This document shows positions 49,701 to 58,600 of a stretch of DNA of 64,000 nt, piece after piece. Source of the DNA: Poecilobothrus nobilitatus (taxonomy: Eukaryota > Arthropoda > Insecta > Diptera > Dolichopodidae). The position numbers and the translations under genes are program-made. The stretch is taken from assembly GCA_947095535.1 (NCBI GenBank), contig OX352772.1:37095445-37159444 (forward strand), given 5' to 3'. The notes below the pieces were generated by a model, which was given only the letters and a program-made list of their open reading frames with translations, ran no database searches and was not told the origin of the DNA. The stretch's first letter is position 1. Each line of letters opens with the position of its first letter.

Positions 49701-49888
49701 ATCACAAAACAAATGACAACCATAGTTGTTACAAAAAAAATATCTTAAATACAACTTATTTCAAATTTATTTTGTATCTAAACATACTTGATATTTACCG
49801 CGTCAATATATCTCAACAACTAATAAAGTTACAGATTACTCGTTTCTGAGCGACCTCACGTATTTTTTTTCCAACGTCAACATGTTAA
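46750..49888 (+). mobile_element. piggyBac-family element nested in repeat V
   Basis: Left part has ATGACAACTATGGTTGTCA at about 46763 and again near 46804. The right part has the same motif family at about 49590-49730 (ACTATAGTTGTCAT, GACAACCATAGTTGT), giving subterminal inverted repeats. Repeat V is interrupted between 46748 and 49889 when compared with its copy at 30360-30480. A TTAA at 49885-49888 fits the piggyBac target; the left TTAA is not preserved. The coding part is broken. Confidence 0.7.
47260..49160 (+). pseudogene. piggyBac transposase, DDE_Tnp_1_7, with several frameshifts
   Basis: Pieces in successive frames give the whole family protein: acidic N-terminus (SDSEFESDADIFADDGEYGD), then KETNKAELLKFIGLCL. 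The first catalytic Asp is in LSLDESLLLFKGR (about 48030) and the second in YLYMDNYYNS (about 48262). The third and fourth are in SGIDRCDQM (about 48570). A C-terminal zinc cross-brace follows (CRHCYKQKKRSC, CKTCPDKLPVCIKC). Frameshifts or stops fall near 47270, 47480, 47830, 48120 and 48430. All catalytic Asp residues survive, so inactivation looks fairly recent. It is not a domesticated gene because no single frame spans the core. Confidence 0.9.
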
Positions 49889-49960
49889 GTCTGACAATTA
49901 AACTAAATTTAACTATTATAATTTTATTTATTTATTATATTATATAATTATCTAATGTAC
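49889..49960. repeat. Repeat V, right part beyond the piggyBac insertion
   Basis: Reverse complement of 30360-30430. Together with 46700-46748 it rebuilds the uninterrupted copy. Confidence 0.65.
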
Positions 49961-50197
49961 ATAATTATCTATTATAATTTTATTTTAATTATTATTAATT
50001 TAGATTATTATAATAACAGTATAATTTCTAACTTAAATTTTATTTTATCAGTGTAGGTACCTATACTAAAAAAAAACTGCCACCCAAACTTCCAAACAAA
50101 ATTTTTAATAAATTAAATACATATGTATGTATAAATAATTTAATAAAATCCACCAATCTAATTCAATTTAAAAATTTTTGCACCCTCATTTATCACC

Positions 50198-50320
50198 TAT
50201 AATTATAATTTAGTAGTTTTCAGCCACACACTACGTATTATGAATTCCGTTTCAAGCTTTGAACGTCAGTAACTACATATTTTTTACGATTTTTCTACTA
50301 TAAAACCTATACGTAATGTT
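50198..50320 (+). repeat. Dispersed repeat T, copy 2
   Basis: Direct copy of 27664-27800. Confidence 0.6.
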
Positions 50321-51500
50321 AATAATAAATAAAACATAAACAACACATTTCATATTTACATTACACTATTACAGTAGTATGGTACCTACGATAGTGGGTA
50401 GTAGTAACAAAATGTACACAACAGAATAACAAAAAAAAACACAAAATTATAAGAGACATTCTCACTTACTCTCTTTAAAATTGTGTATTTTTTTTTCCTC
50501 TCGAGTCGACTCGACCTCAACGGCTCAACTATTCTTTGGCTATATGTAAGAAATGTAGTATGTACTTTAACTTATGCATGTACATATAAAGAAAAAATTT
50601 AAAAATTGATAGAAATCATCATTTATCACAATATGTATTGCAATTTTAAATAATGATGAATGATGAATGTTATTGATCTGATATTAATAATCAATATGTA
50701 TCTAAGTATTTACTTATGTATGACCAGTGGACAGAGTTTCTTTAAAAATCAAATATATAATTGTTTTGGTTTTGTACTTTTCTATTAAATTGTTGCATTT
50801 ATGTGTGAATGTTTGTATATTATTTGAAGCGATTATAGAAAACTTTTCTAATTGTATTCTTTTTTGAATTCAATTTCTTCTCATATAAGTACTTAAATTT
50901 TAGTATACAGCAGTTCTTACAACCAAAATTATATTTGAATAATTTTTTATTTTTAAATATTTTGTATGCCAATTTTATGCAGGGTTACCGTTTGTACAAT
51001 TGTGGTAATACTTCTCGCCCTCTGTACCATGTACAATCTTAATCAAGGATTGTATGCCAAATATACGGTCTTTTCAGATTTTAAATTTTTTATATTAGGG
51101 CAAGGTAAAACGAACAACGGTATTATTGTTACCGACAACGTGGTCTATAAAAAAAATTAACTGAATTTTGCTCCAAACTTTGTTAATGCATTTTACGAAT
51201 GTTTTACGGATATCTATTCTGTTTTCCCCACGTATCTTTAAAACATTTATTTCGAACTCGATAAATAAATAGACATAATAGTCCTCACAGCGTCTTTATA
51301 CAATTTAATTCTGTTTTGGCGTTATTTTAAAAATAATTTCAGTTAGTGTTTTGACGAATTTGATTTTGCTTGCTGATTTTTTACGGATTGTACTTTTTCC
51401 ATAAATTCTATTTTTCTAAACTGCAACTGTCTATTATATGAATTGGGATTCAACATAGAATTTGACTACATATTAACAGGGGCCCCTAGTATTCATATAA
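50321..51500. other. AT-rich spacer
   Basis: No gene supported. The 64-codon frame at 50966 has a hydrophobic start but no context or homologue that I recognise. Confidence 0.45.
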
Positions 51501-51556
51501 TCATATTCATATTCTATACTAACTCAGTATAAATATATAATATGATTTATCATATA

Positions 51557-53019
51557 CAGTCTGTCAATTAATTCTTTGCAAAATGAAAAAAATATGATAA
51601 AATTACTTTATATTTTAATTTTAATGGTAGTAAATGAGCTATTATTCAAGTTTTTTTTACATTAATCTTCTTAACTACAAATATTTCTTAAAAATTAAGA
51701 AATTAAAAGTTTAAAAATTATTTCAATATAAAAATAAAAACAACAATATTAAAAAAAAAACAAAAAACTTCAATAAAATAGTTTGTCAATTAATTCTTTG
51801 CAAATCTTAATATCTACTAATTAAATATTTTAAAATAATTTATTTTTTTAATAGAAAATTGTTTTTAATATTTAGTGTGGCCACCTTTAGCGTCGGTCAC
51901 ATTTTCTAGTCTTCTTTCATCGATTCTATTAGTTTCGGTAAGTCATAATCGTTGGGAATTTTTGACCATTCTTCAATAATGTAGTTTTTTAGGTCATTTT
52001 TGTTTTTTGGCTGTCTTTTGGCAACTTTTTTTTTTAAGTAACACCCGTACCTTTTCGATAGCGTTCAAGTCAGAGCTTTGCGCTGGAGTATCGATAACGT
52101 GCGGACAATTATATAGCAACCAGCTCTTTACTATATATGATTTATGTTTAGGATCATTGTCTTGATAAAATTTGTAATGTCCTGTAAGTCTAAATTTATC
52201 AACGCTGGTAAGCAAATGATTCTTAAAAATATTTAAATACTGATATTTATCCATTTTATCATCGATAAAAACAATATCCCCTACACCCCGACTTGAAATA
52301 CATGCCCAAACCATTTCAGAAAGTTTTCCAAGTTGGAATGGTATTTTTATTATCAAAGCTTTTAGCGGCTTTCTCCATACTCTAACCGGACCTTCATTAT
52401 AATAAAGCATAATTTTTGTTTCGTCGCAAAACACGACATCTTCGCAATAGCTATCAGTTTTATTTATATAGTTTTTGGCAGATAAAAATCGTTTTTCTAT
52501 ATTTAAACGTGGTAACAGAAGTTTCTTTCTTGCACTTCTAGATTTATATTTATTTTTTAATAGTACTTTTCGAACAGTTTCAAAACAAATTTTTACTCCG
52601 CTTTCATTAATCACCTCTGCTGCTTGTTTGATTTTCCATCCACACGAGGATTTTCATAAATTTTTTTTATTATTTTCCTTTCATCTTTTGCCGTTAATTT
52701 CTTAGGTCTACCTTCTGAATTTTTTAATTCTATTCTCTACTCTTTTTCTGCTCGCTCGATGATATTATAAACTTTTCTGAGCTTTAAATTGTACATCTGC
52801 AATATTTCTTTGCCGTTTTGCCTTTGTAGTATTGAAAATAAATCACCTGTATCACATTACCCTCAGTTCTTGTGCCGGGCACTTTAAAATTTTATTCTGT
52901 TTTATTGTTATTAGTACTAAATTTCTACCTAAACTGATCGAAACATCAAAAAAACTAAGCAAATTTATAGTCTAATTTTATTAAAAAATAATTTAACGGA
53001 ATCCAAAATTCAAAACATC
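51557..53019 (-). mobile_element. Tc1-family element with IR/DR-type left end, nested in repeat U
   Basis: The left end starts CAGTCTGTCAATTAATTC after TA. A second copy of the TGTCAATTAATTCTTTGCAA word stands 219 bp further in (about 51783), the direct-repeat-in-inverted-repeat layout known from Sleeping Beauty-like Tc1 elements. The matching right end is not seen. The right boundary is placed where repeat U resumes (about 53020). Confidence 0.65.
51865..52830 (-). pseudogene. Tc1-like DD34E transposase, frameshifted
   Basis: Minus-strand frames spell a full Tc1 protein. An N-terminal piece has GRPKKLTAKDERKIIKKIYE, the linker before the second helix-turn-helix. The main frame (51994-52614) has the first Asp in VVFCDETKI and the second in YQDNDPKHKS. 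The Glu is in SSDLNAIEKV, with 34 residues between the second Asp and the Glu. After another frameshift near 52010 the C-terminus reads DLKNYIIEEWSKIPNDYD and ends GGHTKY at 51865. Stops and frameshifts near 52720, 52620, 52010 and 51920 inactivate it. Confidence 0.88.
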
Positions 53020-53155
53020 GCTATCTCAAAAAATACTACTATGATTTACGAACTAATAAAAAGCAAGTACTAAAAAGAAAGAAAAAATTAATATGCAAAT
53101 ACATAGAAAGTCGTGTAAAAAATGCATATGTGGAAGAAATTTTGATAAGCTGTAT
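53020..53155 (-). repeat. Dispersed repeat U, copy split by Tc1
   Basis: Reverse complement of 28261-28410. The remainder of this copy lies left of the Tc1 element near 51510-51545. Confidence 0.6.
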
Positions 53156-53999
53156 TTCCTAAACTGACATAAAATTAAAACGGTAAAATTTTTGTTAGCA
53201 GATTCAATATTAATCTTATGTACATATGTTTGTTTACAGTTTTTATTATTTTTTACTTCTAATATTTTTGCTTTGATATAAATTATTATGTAAAAAATCT
53301 AGAAATTTTGGCATTGCACTTTTCGTGTAGTGGCGGTCGGTCCTGTGGTGGACGCACCTGATTTTTTTTTAAATATTTTCAATAAGAAAACATAAAAGTC
53401 ATACGTAATACCAGTACGTATTTAATCAGTATTGTATAGCTTAAGTTTGCTTATTGATTTAGCGATAATAAATATGTATATGTTTTTTTTATAATATATT
53501 TTCTTGATAAAATTATCTGCATATATGTACATATGTATGTAGGTACCTAATCAAAAAAAACAGACATTTTTTTATCAGTAAACTTCGAAAATCGAAACTT
53601 AAAAGCAATAAGTTCTCTTAATACAAAGTAAAAAGTTTTTTTTTTGTAAATATTTTCAAAATTATTTATTTTTTAACAAAATAGTTATTAAAAATTAATT
53701 TTTGTTTTAAATTAAAATTTCTTATAATTAATTTACGTCATAAATTAAATGTAAGTTGAATTGTTGATTTCGTTATAAAAATTTCGTTTCATAATGTTTA
53801 AAATTAAATCTAAATTTTTAAATAATACCAAACCGGATAAATTTTTTCAATATACGAGTATGTATGTATAAACATATTTCAATGGTATAATAAAATAAAA
53901 GTGTATAATATATAACAAAGTACGCCCGTCTGTCTGCACGTGAACTGAAAAAATATTGGATCTAGTATTTTGAATTATTTGTTAAATTATTATTTATAG
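53156..53999. other. AT-rich spacer
   Basis: Nothing recognised. A GTGGCGGTCGGTCCTGTGG patch at about 53330 is the only GC-rich part. Confidence 0.5.
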
Positions 54000-54430
54000 C
54001 AGTGCCGGGTTCGTGTAGCTGCTATACATTTGAGCATAAGTCAGTGCCTAATTAACCTGTATATTTACCATTTTATCACAAAAAGTTAAGATTTATACCC
54101 AAGACTTTTGTAACATTTTTTTGGTTTAAAGAGTCAGATTCGAGTATCTGTTATATATTTCTTTTATATGAGCATAGCTTCGTGTTTATATAGATGCAGC
54201 ATATTTATTATTTTGTAAAAAGAAGTGAATTGTTATGTCAATAACTTTTGTAAAATTAGGTTAATTTAATACAACAGGTTCGGGTAAATGTGAAATTTAA
54301 ATGCTTATATTTTGGTAATGTAAAAAGCAAAATACCATCTGGAAGATGATCAAATTATAGCAAGAATTTCTGTAAAATTTGATTGGTCTGACGTAACGGA
54401 GTCAAGTAGCTATCATACAACTCCAAATTT
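54000..54430. repeat. Degenerate tandem repeats, about 130-bp unit
   Basis: Three and a part units. Each begins near a GG.TCG.GTA.CTG block, passes an ATTT.AGCATA region and ends ACTTTTGTAA.ATT..GTT. Probably transposon-derived. Confidence 0.45.
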
Positions 54431-54555
54431 ACATAAATCTTTCTCAGTTATACTATATTTTATTGGTACGGTTATCCTACATTTCCAAATTATTAGAAGT
54501 TATTGCTTAATATTTGAAAACGTTAATTTTAATATTTTGTTAATCTATAAATAAC

Positions 54556-55300
54556 AAGGCAGAATATGAACCAACGGTTTTTAAAGGCGCACATTTCCAA
54601 AAGACAACACAAACTGTTTAGAATTGTAACTTGCACCAAAATTTGAAAATTTTCTTAGAATTTGATATAATAAAAAAAAATGTTAAAAATAAAGAGACCC
54701 TCTTTCTAAATTTTAAGCGAAATCTATACATAATTATGAAAATCCATTAATACCTGTAAAATTATAAAGTTGAAGCCTTAATTTTTGCCTTTTATTTTAA
54801 AAAAAATTGTGTAGGTACCATTACAGAATTTTAAATATAGGAACATTTCACTTTCTAAGCCCTAACAGTCCTTAAACAGGACATGGTACAAAAAAATTTG
54901 CTGAGGAAACTTATAGTAGCTCTAAAAGTTCTTTCTTATCTCAAAATTTCAAGTCTCTATCTGAAAGCTGATACATTTTGTTTTCCCTTAACGGGATTTT
55001 AAATACTATAGATTTAAAAAAACTTGTATAATTTTGATATTGGTTGAAGGTAAAAAATTCCGAAAATGACGTTTTTAAATTGAAAAAATCTTAAGCAGAA
55101 CCTGAGATATAAACATTTAAAAATAGGCCTTTTTCATAGTTTGAGGCAATGTAGCTTCGTAATGGATAAAGCTGTTCCCTACATGATAAAGCTGTTCTAC
55201 AACATTAATTTTTTTGTGAGACCTACCCGTGATTGAAATTTCATTCTTCAATCTTTAACGGTGTAGAAGTTTTGTAAGCAGAGGGGACGGACAGAGTGAA
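54556..55300 (-). repeat. Dispersed repeat R copy upstream of the second NACHT gene
   Basis: Same orientation and position relative to the gene as the copy at 37750-38610, and closer to it in sequence than to the 14.7-kb copy. It ends about 380 bp before the start codon. Confidence 0.7.
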
Positions 55301-55640
55301 ATTAATAAGATTTATAATTGACTGTTCCAACGAACATAAGTTATGCTGTTACGCTAAAATTGAATCATCAAAGCCGTTGACCCAAACCAGCAAATTTCAC
55401 AGATGTTATTTCAATAAAACTCGATCATCTTTTAGAAAATTTCAGATTTTTATAGCTTAACTAAGTAACACGATATGACAGCTACTTGAACTTGTTGCTC
55501 TAATTAAACCAAATTTCTCCAAAGTAATTGAATACAACGCGAAAATTTTATCTTCTTTTGTTCTTATACGAATGAGTTTTATTCGAGTAGGGTTAGTAAA
55601 TAAAAAACAAAAAAATTTATTTTGATTTATATATATTTAA
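55301..55640. other. 5' flank of the second NACHT gene
   Basis: Longer than the matching interval of copy A by about 220 bp. The extra sequence (GACAGCTACTTGAACTT at about 55480) resembles GGCAGCTGCTTGAACTT at 20237, so another repeat is inserted here. Confidence 0.4.
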
Positions 55641-55677
55641 TTAATTATTTTTTATCTTTGTACAGTTGGCAAAAATC
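55640..55677 (+). promoter_or_regulatory. Probable splice acceptor before the second NACHT gene
   Basis: TTTTTTATCTTTGTACAG ends at 55665, twelve bases before the first ATG. This is a better acceptor than that of copy A (CAG rather than TAG). Confidence 0.6.
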
Positions 55678-58600
55678 ATGTCGTCAATAAAACGAACATT
55701 TGAAGGTGCAAAAAAATCTTTAAACACAGTTGATGATGTTGCATATAGAAATAATTCTGGTGAATCTAATTTAGAACAAAAGAAGCGATCAAATATTTTT
55801 CAATGCTTACATGGTGGATTGTACCAAACTAAATTACTAATGTTGTATTTTGTATGTGGTGTCCAAAAAGAATTCCCTTTTCGTTTAAGCTCAGAACTGA
55901 AAGCAGCCAAGAAATTTGATGACGTCATTTTTGAAACAATAGAAAATGGAGCAAAGCAATACTTTCTTTTACAAGCAAAACACAGAATAAAGCAATCTAT
56001 AAAAATAAAATTAAATAACGATTTACTTCACGGAAATCTTTCGAAAGGTGATTACACCTTACTTAAATATTTCTTTTCGTATCAAGAATGTAAAGAAGAA
56101 GAGCTTTTTAAAAAAGGAAAAATTAAAGATATTATTCTCTGCACAAATATTGATTTTGACTTGGACAGAAAAGTTGCTGAAAAATATAGTGGTGATTATA
56201 TTTCAATTAAAGATATAGTAACAGAGATAGATTATGAAAATGATATTTTAAATTTTAAAAATGAAAATTTAGAAAGAAAACCTCGCTTTTATAAATTTAA
56301 TAAAAATCTTTTTCCATACTTCAAAACAATATTGGAGCGATATCATGCAACAAGATTGACTAAATGTTTGTTAGAGAACCGCTTTATAGATCACACTTCA
56401 AAAAAAGATATTTTTCATATTTATCATAAGTTTTTAGCTGAAGAAATCATTGATGTTGAAAACAAAAAATTTTATGATAAATTTATAAAAAACGAGGGAA
56501 TATCTGAAGGAGCCCAAAGATTAAAAAAATGTTTGGAAAATGAAGTGAAACATGAATCAAAACATTTGCTAACATTAGAAAAAATAAATGACGATATTTG
56601 TGGAGAAATGGTAAATAAAAACAAAAAAGTTAAAATAGATCCTATACATGCTTATAAACAAGGTTTAAATTTGGCTGAAGGATTCGGATTCGAAAATACA
56701 AATACAAATTCTCCGAAAAATGATAATTCTGATTTTTTTATAAAGGAATTTTTCGAACGTTTAGTGTTTGCAGTAAATCAACCTAATGAGGAAGAATTAG
56801 ATCAAATAATAAAGAATCACATTAGTAAAGATTTTGATTATTCTTTAAAGGATATAAAATTTAATGCCATACTTGTTCTAATGCAAAACTGGGCTAAAGG
56901 ACAAGGAGATGAATTTCTTTCAAATGATGATGGTAAAAATTTGTTAAGTTTTAAGCAAAACTTCATTATAAGTGTAAAATTAATTATTGAAACATCAGAA
57001 TTTAAATCTAAAATTGAAAACGACGCCATATTTTTTAAATCTCATGCCGTTGCGAAATTAAATCTAAACAATTTTCTTTGCTTAGAAAAAACAACAATAC
57101 AAATTTTTAACATTTTATCAGAAGAAAGCGCATTAACTCGGGTTAAAGTGTATCAGGTTTTAAATGATATGAAGGGATCTCGAAACAATTATTGTTTTAT
57201 GCGATTGAAACGGGTTTTAGAAAATAAAAGTGATCTTATCACAGCTTTTAAAGATTATGATTTTGTTTTAGTAATTGACTGCACAACTGAAGAAAGCAAC
57301 AAAGAATTTCATACCATGTTTGATGATTTATTCAGTATGATTCAACAAAATAAGAAAAAGAAAATTATTCTAATAAATAAACCAGACAATATTTTTATTA
57401 AAATAAATAAAAGCAAAATAATTGACAAATATCACGAAGTGGTAGATGATGAGAACAATTTTATTGATCTTGAAAATGATTCACAAGAACAGTTGCTGCA
57501 GAATAGTAAAGTTATATTTCAAGGAAAAGAACTAAATTTGGGTGCATTAATAGAAAGTATAGATTTAGAAAATTTAATTGATAAGTTTACATTATCAAAA
57601 TTAATAAATAGAGAAGAAATAGAAATTGGCAAATCCTTATTGGATTTAGAGGATGTTAAGCGATATTTTATTAGTAGAACATTCAATCGCCAAATTCATA
57701 TTGAAGAAACATTTAAAGTAGATGGACGTTTTGTGATTATTGAATTTTTTGAAGACGTCTGCAATATAAATATTCTACCAGAACAAGATATAATAATAAT
57801 TTCTAATGAAATAAAAATTTTTGAAAAACTATGTAAAGAATACAAACAATATAACATACATTGGTTTAAATCTAAATCCGAAGATTTTGTGTGGCAACAA
57901 ACGCACAATAATTTGTTTAAATTACGTAAATACTGTCATGATACTGCCTCTAATTTACAAATGGATATGAAAGATTTGAATGATAAAATAGTGATTATTG
58001 CTGGAGAACCGGGGATAGGTAAAACAACGGTATTAACCGACATAGCGAAAACATTAAAAAATATGAATCATACTAATTGGGTTTGCAGAATAAATTTGTT
58101 AGATTGTTCTAATCAATTTTCTATATGGAATCAAGATAGTACTACTGTTAAACAAACCCTACAATTTTTATTTAAAAATATTTTACTTCAAAAATCGAAT
58201 GATAATATTATAATGGATTTTGTGAATATAGACGACAATTACAAGATAAGCTTAACGAAAGACAAAGTTGACTTAAAAGGAACTGATTTACTAGAATTGG
58301 GATTGTTTATTCAATATTACAATCAAGGCAAATTAATCCTACTTTTTGATGGATTTGATGAAATTGCTCCCGATTACAAAGAAATTGTTATTGCTTTATT
58401 AAAATATTTTAAAGCAACTGAATTATTTGATTTGTGGATAACTAGCCGAAACTACAACATACTAAATGAATTAGAAGATGAATTAGGAACATTTTCATAT
58501 TCGTTGGAACCATTTTCTGAGAACGATCAAGTAAACTTTTTACAAAAATTTTGGAAATATAAATTAGAATTGAACGAGCTAGATACTAATAAATTTATTC

